From Bacillus sp. (in: firmicutes) (GTDB taxonomy: Bacteria > Bacillota > Bacilli > Bacillales > JACDOC01), in the NCBI GenBank assembly GCA_017656295.1, contig JACDOC010000003.1:1-64000 (forward strand): 64,000 bases of DNA, written 5' to 3'. The position numbers and the translations under genes were made by a program. Under the pieces are notes generated by a model that did not search any database, had not been told where the DNA came from, and saw nothing but the letters and a program-made list of their open reading frames with translations. Positions 25,410 through 33,789 of this stretch are shown here, piece after piece. Positions within the stretch are counted from its first letter, which is position 1. Each line of letters starts with the position of its first letter.

Positions 25410-25439
25410 TCATGATTGAAGCACTCTTCCCATATATAT
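25410..25439 (+). promoter_or_regulatory. Possible sigma-E promoter of cotJABC
   Basis: TCATGATT, 13 bases, CATATATAT is a fair match to the sigma-E consensus (GTCATATT / CATACAnT). cotJ is sigma-E dependent in B. subtilis. Confidence 0.5.
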
Positions 25440-25472
25440 GTGATGATAAACCTTTTGAAGGGAGTTTGATGC

Positions 25473-25691
25473 ATGCCAACTTTGTATAAAACTTATCATC
25501 CATTTGTCAGTCCATATGACCCGTGTCCATCGTTAGGTCCAAGAACGTATTCGACACCACCTAATTTATATATAGGATTTCAACCTCCTAATTTGCCGCA
25601 ATACAGTCCGAGAGAAGCATTAAGAAAAGGAACGCTTTGGAAAGTGTTTTACGATCCATATTATAGTCCTTATGAAAAATGGAAAGGGTGA
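25473..25691 (+). CDS. cotJA: Spore coat protein CotJA
   Basis: This is a 72-residue, proline- and tyrosine-rich protein with the CotJA pattern (FVSPYDPCP, PNLYIGFQPPNLPQYSP, YDPYYSPYEKWKG). CotJA is an inner coat component needed for CotJC assembly. The ATG at 25473 follows GAAGGGAG. It is the first gene of cotJABC, one of the few plus-strand operons in the window; the stop lies 5 bases before the cotJB start. Confidence 0.92.
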   Translation: MPTLYKTYHPFVSPYDPCPSLGPRTYSTPPNLYIGFQPPNLPQYSPREALRKGTLWKVFYDPYYSPYEKWKG

Positions 25692-25696
25692 GTTCA

Positions 25697-25957
25697 ATGA
25701 AGCAACTGCCAGCAAGCTACTATGAAATGCTGGAAGAAATGCAAGCCATTGATTTTGTAATTACAGATTTAACGCTTTATTTAGACACTCATCCAAATGA
25801 TCTTCAAGCGATCCAGCAATACAATTATTACATCCAGATGCGAAAAAAAGTAAAAAAAGCTTTTGAACAACAATTTGGTCCGTTAACCAATTTTGGATAC
25901 AGTTATTCCGGTTCTCCTTGGAATTGGAAAGATGCACCATGGCCATGGCAAGTATAA
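25697..25957 (+). CDS. cotJB: Spore coat protein CotJB
   Basis: This is an 86-residue helical coat protein starting MKQLPASYYEMLEEMQ and ending in the tryptophan/proline-rich PWNWKDAPWPWQV typical of CotJB. The ATG at 25697 has AAAGGGTGA upstream, overlapping the end of cotJA. It is the second gene of the cotJ operon. The role beyond coat structure is not known. Confidence 0.92.
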   Translation: MKQLPASYYEMLEEMQAIDFVITDLTLYLDTHPNDLQAIQQYNYYIQMRKKVKKAFEQQFGPLTNFGYSYSGSPWNWKDAPWPWQV

Positions 25958-26051
25958 AGTGCCCTACCTATCTTCTTTGTTTCATTCGCCCATCTTGAAG
26001 GCTAACTGCCCGTTAAGATGGAAACATGGTACAAGAAAGGAAGTGTCAATC

Positions 26052-26621
26052 ATGTGGGTTTATGAGAAGAAGTTGCAATATCCTGTTCGGGTCAGTACAT
26101 GTAATCCACGTTTAGCAAAATATCTCATTGAACAATACGGAGGTGCCGATGGGGAACTTGCTGCCGCCCTTCGCTACTTAAACCAACGTTATTCGATACC
26201 TGATAAAGTTGTTGGTCTGTTAACGGATATCGGAACTGAAGAATTTGCTCATTTAGAAATGATTGCAACGATGGTGTATAAACTAACAAAAGATGCAACA
26301 CCTGAGCAACTAAAAGAAGCAGGACTTGGTGCCCATTATGCCAATCACGATAAGGCGTTATTTTACGAAAACGCAGCCGGAGTCCCGTGGACTGCTTCTT
26401 ACATCGCAGCCAAAGGGGACCCTATTGCTGATTTATATGAAGATATTGCTGCTGAAGAAAAAGCCCGTGCCACTTACCAATGGATTATTAACTTAAGTGA
26501 TGACCCTGATTTAAACGATGGATTACGTTTTTTAAGGGAACGGGAAATTATTCATTCTCAACGCTTTCGTGAAGCGGTAGAAATTTTAAAAGAAGAACGA
26601 GATCGTAAGAAATTCTTCTAA
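26052..26621 (+). CDS. cotJC: Spore coat protein CotJC (manganese-catalase family)
   Basis: CotJC resembles manganese catalases and is placed in the spore coat. The 189-residue protein is a four-helix bundle; likely metal ligands are in EEFAHLEM (about residue 66), the NHDKALFYENAAG region and the AAEEKARATYQ and EIIHSQRF helices. The gap of 94 bases after cotJB contains no gene; the ATG at 26052 has AAGGAAGTG upstream. It converges on ypbF with 9 bases between the stops and no obvious terminator. Confidence 0.94.
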   Translation: MWVYEKKLQYPVRVSTCNPRLAKYLIEQYGGADGELAAALRYLNQRYSIPDKVVGLLTDIGTEEFAHLEMIATMVYKLTKDATPEQLKEAGLGAHYANHDKALFYENAAGVPWTASYIAAKGDPIADLYEDIAAEEKARATYQWIINLSDDPDLNDGLRFLREREIIHSQRFREAVEILKEERDRKKFF

Positions 26622-26630
26622 TGGATCTAA

Positions 26631-27086
26631 TTACTTACTCTCATGATATAAATTAATATCATATTTATCTTTCATCATTTGAAAAACTTTATGGCGATTC
26701 ATCCATCCTTCATTTCTCCATAGGTCTTTGCTACGATCAATAATTTCACAACGTAAGGCATGAAACTCCGTTTCAGCCTTTTCTTTTTTGTCGTGATAAA
26801 TTTTCACACCACCAAACAACCCTACCGCTATTAAGAAGGTGTAAAGCTGATACGAATGTTGGAAAAATTTACTCAACATGATCCATAATGAATAAGAATA
26901 AGGTTCAATGATTGTATGATACAATACATAAAGGTAACCGAACGAATAAAAAACAGCGAACCATAAAAACAACAAATGCATCTTTTTCATCTTTTCGTAT
27001 TTTTTTTTGCGTTCGACCACATTTTGCAATAGCTGCTTCGTCGCTTGGTCAGTCCAATCATCGAGCATGATAATTGAAGATTCCAC
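26631..27086 (-). CDS. ypbF: YpbF membrane protein (DUF2663)
   Basis: This 151-residue protein has a charged N-terminal helix, two predicted membrane helices (about residues 37-60 and 75-98) and a cytoplasmic charged C-terminus. Size, topology and neighbours match B. subtilis YpbF (DUF2663), of unknown function. The start is a GTG at 27086 with AGGAGGG eight bases upstream; an internal ATG six codons later lacks one. Confidence 0.82.
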   Translation of the reverse strand: MESSIIMLDDWTDQATKQLLQNVVERKKKYEKMKKMHLLFLWFAVFYSFGYLYVLYHTIIEPYSYSLWIMLSKFFQHSYQLYTFLIAVGLFGGVKIYHDKKEKAETEFHALRCEIIDRSKDLWRNEGWMNRHKVFQMMKDKYDINLYHESK

Positions 27087-27148
27087 CGTCTCTTCCCTCC
27101 TGTAACCGATTGGCTAATATTATGTATATGAGCTCGTCCATCAAATCA

Positions 27149-27179
27149 TGAAAAAAAGTGGTCTTCTAATCGACCACTT
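27149..27179 (-). terminator. Terminator of the ypbB-recQ-ypbD-ypbE operon
   Basis: Minus-strand stem AAGTGGTC / GACCACTT with an 8-base loop is followed by a run of T, immediately after ypbE. Confidence 0.87.
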
Positions 27180-27180
27180 C

Positions 27181-27777
27181 CTATTCACGAGGTAATGGAA
27201 TTTGTAACACTTGTCCTACTTTAATTTCGTTATCATTTAATCCATTCCAACTTTTAATAATGTCGATTCCCTCTTTGGAATGAAAGTAATTCATGGAAAT
27301 ACGGTATAATGTCTCTTCAGGCTGAACCGTATGATAAACGATATGATATTTTGGTTCGGCATGTTCTTTTTCACTTTCTTTTGGACTACTAATTGATAAT
27401 GTTGACTGTTCTTCTGCTGATCTCAACTCCATTTTTTCCGAAAGTTCTTCTAAAGATACGGACGGAAAGGCAGGTTCTTCCTCCAAGTTCATCTCCTTGT
27501 CCGTCTCAATCGGTAGAGCATCAACAATTACTTTTTTCCCACCTTTTTCAATAGAAGCTGGAATTGTTTCTTCATCGTGTTGCCAGTATGTATAGATAGA
27601 AAAGATTGTAATTGGTAACAAAATAAAAAAGAATAACAAAAAGCGCAAAAGCGGATATTGGACTTTCCATTTCGTTTTTGTCTTTTTTTTCGAATGAACG
27701 GTACTGCGTGGGGGCAAAGAAGAAATCGACTCCTCCGTCTTCCATCCGTTTTGCTCTTCAAAAGGGTGATGGTTCAA
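27181..27777 (-). CDS. ypbE: LysM-domain membrane protein YpbE
   Basis: This is a single-pass protein of 198 residues. The first 40 residues are cytoplasmic and basic, a membrane helix spans about 44-66, an acidic linker follows, and a LysM peptidoglycan-binding domain occupies the last 50 residues (YHTVQPEETLYRISMNYF ... VGQVLQIP). It probably tethers the cell membrane to the wall; no catalytic domain is present. The start is a TTG at 27777 with GGAGG upstream, overlapping the ypbD stop by four bases. It is the last gene of the operon. Confidence 0.87.
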   Translation of the reverse strand: MNHHPFEEQNGWKTEESISSLPPRSTVHSKKKTKTKWKVQYPLLRFLLFFFILLPITIFSIYTYWQHDEETIPASIEKGGKKVIVDALPIETDKEMNLEEEPAFPSVSLEELSEKMELRSAEEQSTLSISSPKESEKEHAEPKYHIVYHTVQPEETLYRISMNYFHSKEGIDIIKSWNGLNDNEIKVGQVLQIPLPRE

Positions 27778-28361
27778 TGCGTTTCCTCCTTCCCACTTTG
27801 CATTCGAATATATAGACCAAGAAAAAAGTTAATCGTAAAATGTAAAGCGATCATCATTGGTAAGCTTGTGTACGTTTCATACATCCACCCGAAAAAGAAA
27901 CTTAGCAGCACAATATTAAAGATTAAAAACCAATGACTAAAGTAACGAAAGTGAACAAGGGCAAAGACAGAACTGGCGAGAAACCAGCCAAATGTCGTTT
28001 GGAGTACGCCTCTAAAAAACAGTTCTTCACAAAAGGCAACGACAGCTGCAATGAAAAAGATATGTAACACGGACCGATGCTGGAACAGACGAACATTGAT
28101 CCCACCATCATCATAATAAGAGGGAGGTAACACTTTCATCCCGATGATATCGATAAGTACGATGATTAGCCCAACCATAACACCTACTAGTATGTCGATT
28201 CCCTCGCCTTGAAATAGGAAAAGCCATTGCTGGGTATCTTCATATTCAACTATACCGAAAATTACAGATAAGACAAATAGGGTTAGTTGCGTAAAATAAA
28301 GGCTAAAGAGGAGTTCTTTATCGCTTATGTTTTTTAATATATCCATCTGCCGTTTTCCCAT
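27774..28361 (-). CDS. ypbD: CPBP-family intramembrane protease YpbD
   Basis: This is a polytopic membrane protein of 195 residues with the motifs of the CAAX/CPBP (Rce1-type) metalloproteases: EELFFRG at about residues 112-118, FALVHF at about 133-138 and a third histidine in ALHFTINF near residue 172. The substrate is unknown. It lies 12 bases after recQ and overlaps ypbE, as in B. subtilis. The ATG at 28361 has AGGGGT upstream. Confidence 0.88.
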   Translation of the reverse strand: MGKRQMDILKNISDKELLFSLYFTQLTLFVLSVIFGIVEYEDTQQWLFLFQGEGIDILVGVMVGLIIVLIDIIGMKVLPPSYYDDGGINVRLFQHRSVLHIFFIAAVVAFCEELFFRGVLQTTFGWFLASSVFALVHFRYFSHWFLIFNIVLLSFFFGWMYETYTSLPMMIALHFTINFFLGLYIRMQSGKEETH

Positions 28362-28373
28362 CTACTGTACCCC

Positions 28374-29867
28374 TTATCTATAAAATAATTGGGATAAAAT
28401 ATCTTCCCATTGCTCCTTAGACTCATCTTTGATTTCACTCTTCGTTTGATAATAGAAGTCTACATTTGTCCCACATTGATCACAACAATTTAGTGGACAA
28501 TGGTCCAACCTTTCATCAAAATAAGATAAAATACCTTCACGTCGACATGTGAAAGAGGCCACCCATTGTTTCATCTCTTGTATTTTTCTAACCCTTTCTT
28601 GCCTGCGTACATCACGGTCGTTTTTTATCTGTTGGGTAATTTCTTCAACTTGGACTTTTTGAGCCGGTCGTTGTTTGAGCGGTTCAGCATAGTGAAGTAA
28701 AAAACGAAGCTGCACATCCGACAATTGTAATGATTGTTGTATTTCTGTTAGCATCGTTTCTTCCGGCCATTTTTTTAACCGATAAAGTTCATAAAAAAAC
28801 GTATCGATTTGAGCGTCGGTCGGAAGTTCTTGTTCCATTAAACCGTAATGAAGGTGTTCGTCCCCTTCCATGTATAACAAAATAGCGATGCTTTTGTTTC
28901 CGTCTCTTCCCGCACGACCAATTTCTTGTACGTACGACTCCATTTGCGCAGGAACATGGTAATGAATAACAAAGCGTACGTTTTCTTTGTTAATTCCCAT
29001 GCCAAATGCACTCGTCGCACAAATGATTTCTAATTGTTGATAAAGAAATTGTTGCTGAATCAGAATTCGCTCATCTTGATCCAATCCAGCATGATAACTA
29101 GCAACTTTGTTAAGTCCAGCTTGTCTCATTTTTTTCGCCATCTCATCTGCTAACCGTTTACTTGAAAAATAAATAATACCTGGCTTTTGTAACTGTTGAA
29201 CGAGATGTAATAGTCGTACCTCTTTTTCTTGCATGTCCGAAACATGTTCCACATGAATGTATATATTTGGTCTGTCTACGGAAAAAATCCATTCTTTCGG
29301 TTGGTCAAGGTGCAACAGTTGAATAATATCTTCCCTCACCTTTTTTGTTGCCGTGGCAGTTAAGGCTAATGTCGTTGGCTTTCCTAATAGCTGACGAACG
29401 TTACCTAAATTTAAATAATCAGGACGAAAATCGTATCCCCATTGTGAAATACAGTGAGCTTCATCTACGACAAACAATGAAATAGAAATCCTTTTCAGTC
29501 GTTCTAACACCCGCTCATTTTTGAGCATTTCCGGTGAAATAAAAACGAAGCGATAACGGTGCAGTTTATCTAAAACTGCTTTTCGCTCAGATACAGATAA
29601 AAACGAATTATAAGCAACGACTTGTTTTTCCCCTTTGACTTTTAATTGTTCTACTTGGTCTTGCATTAACGAAAGGAGCGGAGAAACAATTAAAACCGTT
29701 CCTTTTAAATAATAGCCTGGTAATTGATAACATAATGATTTTCCTGTACCTGTTGGAAGCATCGCTACTGTATCATGGCCTGAGATGACGGATTGAATGA
29801 CCTCTTCTTGGCCAGGACGAAATGAATTATAACCGAACTTTTTCTTGAGAAGAGAGTGTATGTTCAT
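28374..29867 (-). CDS. recQ: RecQ-type DNA helicase RecS
   Basis: This is a superfamily 2, 3'-5' DNA helicase of 497 residues. It shows motif 0 (GYNSFRPGQEEVI), Walker A TGTGKS (near residue 43), the DEAH box (near 138), TATAT, and motif VI QEIGRAGRDG (near 320). A zinc-binding cysteine set follows (CRREGILSYF ... CPLNCCDQCG, near 450-475). There is no HRDC domain, which fits the short RecS (YpbC) type rather than full-length RecQ. The ATG at 29867 is preceded by GGTGAGG; a GTG three codons upstream is possible. The first 41 bases overlap ypbB. Confidence 0.94.
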   Translation of the reverse strand: MNIHSLLKKKFGYNSFRPGQEEVIQSVISGHDTVAMLPTGTGKSLCYQLPGYYLKGTVLIVSPLLSLMQDQVEQLKVKGEKQVVAYNSFLSVSERKAVLDKLHRYRFVFISPEMLKNERVLERLKRISISLFVVDEAHCISQWGYDFRPDYLNLGNVRQLLGKPTTLALTATATKKVREDIIQLLHLDQPKEWIFSVDRPNIYIHVEHVSDMQEKEVRLLHLVQQLQKPGIIYFSSKRLADEMAKKMRQAGLNKVASYHAGLDQDERILIQQQFLYQQLEIICATSAFGMGINKENVRFVIHYHVPAQMESYVQEIGRAGRDGNKSIAILLYMEGDEHLHYGLMEQELPTDAQIDTFFYELYRLKKWPEETMLTEIQQSLQLSDVQLRFLLHYAEPLKQRPAQKVQVEEITQQIKNDRDVRRQERVRKIQEMKQWVASFTCRREGILSYFDERLDHCPLNCCDQCGTNVDFYYQTKSEIKDESKEQWEDILSQLFYR

Positions 29868-30912
29868 AAACCTCACCGTACTTTGCTAACACGAGTCGTA
29901 TTTGAAAATATTCAACATGCGGTAGTCGTTCTTTAATCGGCTTCAACCGACGATTTTTCATCGAAGCTGCAACTTCACGAACTTGGCGGATCGTTTCGTT
30001 GTCGACAAACGGTTCAATTGAAAAGGTTGGATCGTTTAACGTAATTTCAATGATATGATCCTCAATCGTACTTTTTTTTAAAGAGCGGTATTGAGCAATT
30101 CTAGAAATCGTCCACCCTTTTTGTATGAGTTGATACGTTTCTTTTGTTGAATTTGTTAACGATAAAGGGGTTAAAAGGTCTTCTACCATTGAATAAAGTA
30201 ATGGATAATCTTTTTTATGTTTTTGTATGGTTTGAAGAGCATAATGAAGGATATGAATAAACTTTACCCAATACGTATCATACGGTATATTTAACGACTC
30301 CGCTACTTGCAAGCCTGTCATTCCAATTCGTTTAGCCCCTGTTAAACGGTACACAACTAATGACGGGTCTTCAGGAGCATCATGTTGAAAAAGAGTAAAC
30401 AATTCATCATATAATTTGTTAGCTAAATCCCGACGATTCGTCCAATGTTGCTTTAGCCACCATTTCATCCAACGTAATACGTTCGTCTCTCGCTGAATTG
30501 GATAATATTCCTTTTGATAATAAATCAAGTTAGACACAACTTGTACGCTTAAAGTCAACCTTTTCCAAAACACAATGGCTGCATCTTGATATTTCCATCC
30601 GTTTAAGTAAGAAGGCCAAGATTCCTGTTGAAAAAAAGCAGACACTTGTTGTTTTCCTTGTTCCGTAACTTGCACGCGACCATCTTGTAAGTAAATCCAA
30701 CCATATGTCGATAGCTGTTCCAATTCGTTTTCAAAATCTTTCCGTTTTAAAAACGGGAATAAATGAAAAAATATATATAAGTTATATAAAAACGAGTCTT
30801 GAATCGTTTGCGAAGATTTCTTCCCTTTTAGTAAATGAAAAACTGAAGCCATCGTCCGTTCCGTTTGAATTTGTTGAAAACAATAAAGAAGGATGGCTTG
30901 AAAATATGTCAT
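29827..30912 (-). CDS. ypbB: YpbB, helix-turn-helix partner of RecQ
   Basis: This 361-residue protein has no membrane segment. The C-terminal third contains an HTH_40-type domain (YQLIQKGWTISRIAQYRSLK, near residues 270-290), the kind of winged-helix domain also found at the end of some RecQ proteins. Because the RecQ encoded next to it lacks accessory domains and the genes overlap by about 40 bases, YpbB may supply a DNA-binding function to the helicase; that is inference. It is the first gene of ypbB-recQ-ypbD-ypbE. Confidence 0.88.
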   Translation of the reverse strand: MTYFQAILLYCFQQIQTERTMASVFHLLKGKKSSQTIQDSFLYNLYIFFHLFPFLKRKDFENELEQLSTYGWIYLQDGRVQVTEQGKQQVSAFFQQESWPSYLNGWKYQDAAIVFWKRLTLSVQVVSNLIYYQKEYYPIQRETNVLRWMKWWLKQHWTNRRDLANKLYDELFTLFQHDAPEDPSLVVYRLTGAKRIGMTGLQVAESLNIPYDTYWVKFIHILHYALQTIQKHKKDYPLLYSMVEDLLTPLSLTNSTKETYQLIQKGWTISRIAQYRSLKKSTIEDHIIEITLNDPTFSIEPFVDNETIRQVREVAASMKNRRLKPIKERLPHVEYFQIRLVLAKYGEVYEHTLSSQEKVRL

Positions 30913-31084
30913 AAAGGTCCATCCCCTTTTCCTATTTTTTATGTACTTATTTTATCATGAGCTAAATAAGATATGGTATAATTGTTTCCCCTTTTCCTTA
31001 TGTGAACGTTATAACATTTTTATTGAAATGTTCAAAGTTCACCTTTAGAATAGTAAATGACACCATTTTTTGTATCATCTTCTG

Positions 31085-31113
31085 TTGATACGTGAATAAA
31101 TATCGATTATATA
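31085..31113 (+). promoter_or_regulatory. Possible promoter of fer
   Basis: TTGATA (31085-31090), 17 bases, TATATA (31108-31113), about 25 bases before the fer start codon. Confidence 0.5.
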
Positions 31114-31114
31114 G

Positions 31115-31387
<273 letters not shown>

Positions 31388-31393
31388 TCGTTT

Positions 31394-31425
31394 AGGCTAA
31401 CATTCTTTTTGTTAGCCTTTTTTTT
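31394..31425 (+). terminator. Terminator of fer
   Basis: The stem GGCTAACA / TGTTAGCC is followed by eight T. Confidence 0.92.
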
Positions 31426-31558
31426 GGAAAATAATATGGGCTAAAATGTATATACTTACACGTTTTACAGTAGCACTTTGGACAATGAATTATTCTTTCC
31501 AGACACAAAATATTATTATGACAAAATATTCCTGTAATTGTACAATTTAACTACAATA

Positions 31559-31600
31559 AAAAGAGGATTACACCAAATGAAAGAATGATGTAATCCTCTT
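31559..31600. terminator. Terminator of ribU
   Basis: The stem AAAAGAGGATTACA / TGTAATCCTCTTTT (14 bp) with A- and T-runs outside ends just before the ribU stop side and can act in both directions. Confidence 0.88.
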
Positions 31601-31606
31601 TTTTAT

Positions 31607-32188
31607 TTAAGCTCCATGAATGACAGATTGTTTATTCAACCAATACTGGAGTCTAATAAATATTAATGTAAAAACGAACGTAATTAACAATCCTTTCACG
31701 ACATTAAATGGAAAAATAGCTGATACAATAAATTGACGTGCTTCAGGTCCACTCATGGCCGGCATATTTAAAAAGAATGTATACGCAGGTAAAAAGACGA
31801 AATAGTTTAATATACTCATACTTACAGCCATTGAAAGTGTTCCTACTACAAGGGCTACCGTCATTCCACGTGTAGACTTCATGCGTTGATAAATATAATA
31901 GGTAGGTAAAATGAAAAAGATTCCTGCCGTAAAATTCGCCGCATGCCCAATTGGAATTCCTGTTTCACTTCCTGTGATAAAATAGTCCAAAATATTTTTG
32001 ATGAGCTCGATGATGATTCCTGCCAAAGGACCGAACAAAATGGCTCCGACAAGCGCAGGGATGTCACTAAAATCGACTAATAAAAACGTCGGAAAACCTG
32101 GGAATGGAAAATTGAGCATCATCAAAACATAAGCGATGCTACTCAACATTCCAATAGATACAAATCTTTTGAGTCTTCCATTATTCAT
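31607..32188 (-). CDS. ribU: Riboflavin transporter RibU (FmnP), ECF S component
   Basis: RibU is the substrate-binding membrane subunit of an energy-coupling-factor transporter for riboflavin. The 193-residue protein has about six predicted helices with the family features FPGFPTFLLVDFSDIPAL (near residue 30) and GPLAGIIIELIKN. The start at 32188 has AAAGGAGAGAGG upstream; a longer frame would run into the riboswitch terminator and is rejected. Expression is controlled by the FMN riboswitch and terminator directly upstream. The rib biosynthetic genes are not in this window. Confidence 0.94.
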   Translation of the reverse strand: MNNGRLKRFVSIGMLSSIAYVLMMLNFPFPGFPTFLLVDFSDIPALVGAILFGPLAGIIIELIKNILDYFITGSETGIPIGHAANFTAGIFFILPTYYIYQRMKSTRGMTVALVVGTLSMAVSMSILNYFVFLPAYTFFLNMPAMSGPEARQFIVSAIFPFNVVKGLLITFVFTLIFIRLQYWLNKQSVIHGA

Positions 32189-32253
32189 TTGTTTCCTCTC
32201 TCCTTTTTGTGATTCATCGTACGACAAGAAGAAAGGTTTTGCCTTCATGCATG

Positions 32254-32280
32254 AAAAAACCCTCAAGACACGCTTGAGGG
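32254..32280 (-). terminator. Expression-platform terminator of the FMN riboswitch
   Basis: Minus-strand stem CCCTCAAG / CTTGAGGG with a 5-base loop is followed by six T. It lies between the aptamer and ribU and is expected to form when FMN is bound. Confidence 0.88.
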
Positions 32281-32335
32281 AGAATTGTAGGCATACTGAA
32301 ATAAACGTTTTTAAAAACGCATGTTGGCAATACCT

Positions 32336-32467
32336 TCATCTTCTCCCATCCAGACTATACTGTCGGCTTTGGAATCGCACCAAATCCTGCCCAATGAAGG
32401 GCTCGCGGGCTTAGAAGGAACTCCTTCATCACCGCCGGTCGGGAATTTCACCCTGCCCCGAAGATGA
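32336..32467 (-). ncRNA. FMN riboswitch (RFN element)
   Basis: The minus strand shows the conserved RFN blocks in order: ATCTTCGGGGCAGGGTG, AAATTCCCGACCGGCGGT, AAGCCCGCGAGC, GGATTTGGTGCGATTCC, GCCGACAGTATAGTC and GGATGGGAGAAGAT, with the first and last pairing as P1. Bound FMN should favour the terminator at 32254-32280 and switch off ribU. A TATAAT-like -10 lies upstream at 32491-32486 with no clear -35. Confidence 0.96.
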
Positions 32468-32569
32468 ATCATATTTTTTTCGTTTATTATACTGTAATAA
32501 TCTTTTGAAAGAAAGTCAAATATTTTGATTTCAAGATATTATAAAAAACGAACCATATAGAATAATCGT

Positions 32570-32598
32570 TTGATACTTATATGTAGTTCGAATATAAT
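32570..32598 (+). promoter_or_regulatory. Sigma-A promoter of ppa
   Basis: TTGATA (32570-32575), 17 bases, TATAAT (32593-32598), about 35 bases before the ppa start. It is one of the best sigma-A matches in the window. Confidence 0.75.
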
Positions 32599-32633
32599 AA
32601 AAAGGCATACATACAATTAAAGGAGGAACGAAT

Positions 32634-33134
32634 ATGGCTTTCGAAAACAAAGTCGTTGAAGCATTTATCGAAATTCCTACTGGTAGCCAAAATAAATACG
32701 AATTTGACAAAGAGCGTGGTGTGTTTAAGTTAGACCGCGTTTTATTCTCACCTATGTTTTATCCAGCTGAATACGGCTACTTAGAAAATACGCTTGCCCT
32801 TGATGGCGATCCACTAGACATTTTAGTCATCACAACAAACCCAACATTTCCAGGATGCGTCATTGATACGCGCGTCATCGGTTATTTAAACATGGTAGAT
32901 AGCGGAGAAGAAGACGCAAAATTAATTGGTGTTCCTGTTGAGGATCCACGCTTTGATGAAATTCGATCTATCGAAGATTTACCACAACATAAATTAAGAG
33001 AAATTGCTCACTTCTTTGAACGATATAAAGACTTACAAGGTAAGAAAACAGAAATTGGTACGTGGGAAGGCCCAGAAGCTGCAGCAAAATTAATCGACGA
33101 GTGCCTTGCTCGCTACGAAGAAAGCAAGAAATAA
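32634..33134 (+). CDS. ppa: Inorganic pyrophosphatase, family I
   Basis: The enzyme hydrolyses pyrophosphate released by biosynthesis, pulling those reactions forward. Family I signatures are visible: FSPMFYPAEYGYLENT (near residue 38) and the metal-binding DGDPLDILV (near residue 57). The length of 166 residues is that of bacterial hexameric enzymes. B. subtilis uses the unrelated family II PpaC instead, whereas family I is known from Geobacillus-type bacilli. The ATG at 32634 has AAAGGAGGAA upstream. The original terminator after the gene seems to be split by an insertion element. Confidence 0.96.
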   Translation: MAFENKVVEAFIEIPTGSQNKYEFDKERGVFKLDRVLFSPMFYPAEYGYLENTLALDGDPLDILVITTNPTFPGCVIDTRVIGYLNMVDSGEEDAKLIGVPVEDPRFDEIRSIEDLPQHKLREIAHFFERYKDLQGKKTEIGTWEGPEAAAKLIDECLARYEESKK

Positions 33135-33163
33135 TATATAAAAAAGAGGGACAACTTTGCACA

Positions 33164-33768
33164 TAACCCTGTCAAGTAGACAATGAAAAAAAGAGTATAT
33201 TAAGCTGCGGTCTTTTCTCGGTATTCAATCGGGGAAAGGCCGTTGAATTTTTCTTGGAATCGATCTTTATTGTAAAAATCTATATACTCCATAATCCCCT
33301 ATATGCTTGATCGATTGTTTTAAAACGCACTAAATTCAATTTCTAGGTCTTTAAATGTGAGAAGAAACTTTCAATACAGGCATTATCAAGGCAGTTTCCT
33401 CTTCGGGAATGGCTTCCTCCTTTACTTGTTTCTCATACGCCTTAGTTTTGTATATTGGAATCCTTGATCTAAATGAATGAGTGCTTTTTTAGTAAATGGT
33501 TTTCCCTTTAATTGCTTCAAGGTGTCCAACGACTCATTGTTTTTTACTTTCTTTACCCACTCAGCAATTTGAGCATCGCTCTTGATCCCAAATTGTTCAC
33601 GAAGCTGACGATAAGACCAGCCCTCCTCCAACTTCAAACGAACTACTTCACGTTTTATATGATGTATAAGTTTGTCCCTTTTTTGCCATAGAAAAACCCC
33701 CTCCCAAAAAGACTATTAAGAACATCATACCATGCTCTCTTTTTTTAATGTCTACCTGTAGGGGTTAA
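33164..33768 (-). mobile_element. Decayed IS3-family (IS150-like) element with both ends
   Basis: Imperfect terminal inverted repeats bound this 605-base element: left end TAACCCTGTCAAGTAGACA plus an A-run, right end (minus strand) TAACCCCTACAGGTAGACA plus an A-run. Between them, transposase fragments on the minus strand run from an OrfA start straight into OrfB segments, so the middle has been deleted. I see no clean target-site duplication. The element cannot move on its own. Its flanks, AAAAAGAGGGA on the left and TCCCTCTTCTTTTT on the right, are complementary. Confidence 0.8.
33205..33700 (-). pseudogene. Remnant IS3-family transposase (OrfA/OrfB fragments)
   Basis: The minus strand encodes an OrfA-like start (MAKKGQ), frameshifted, then an intact helix-turn-helix section with LKLEEGWSYRQLREQFGIKS and AEWVKKVKN (33500-33640). 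It passes without the catalytic core into an OrfB piece resembling the HSDQGFQYT motif (here HLDQGFQYT, near 33470). Stop codons and shifts follow, and the OrfB C-terminus ends with NKDRFQEKFNGLSPIEYRE (near 33210-33270). The DDE catalytic region is gone, so it is non-functional. Confidence 0.8.
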
Positions 33769-33789
33769 GACCACTTTCCCTCTTCTTTT

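Noticed and set aside
28374-30912. RecQ and YpbB as a new defence helicase pair
   Set aside because: They have the same order and neighbours as the core B. subtilis ypbB-recQ-ypbD-ypbE genes, so they are housekeeping.
32136-32414. A 92-codon plus-strand frame across the FMN riboswitch
   Set aside because: It is the antisense of a well-conserved RNA element and of the start of ribU.
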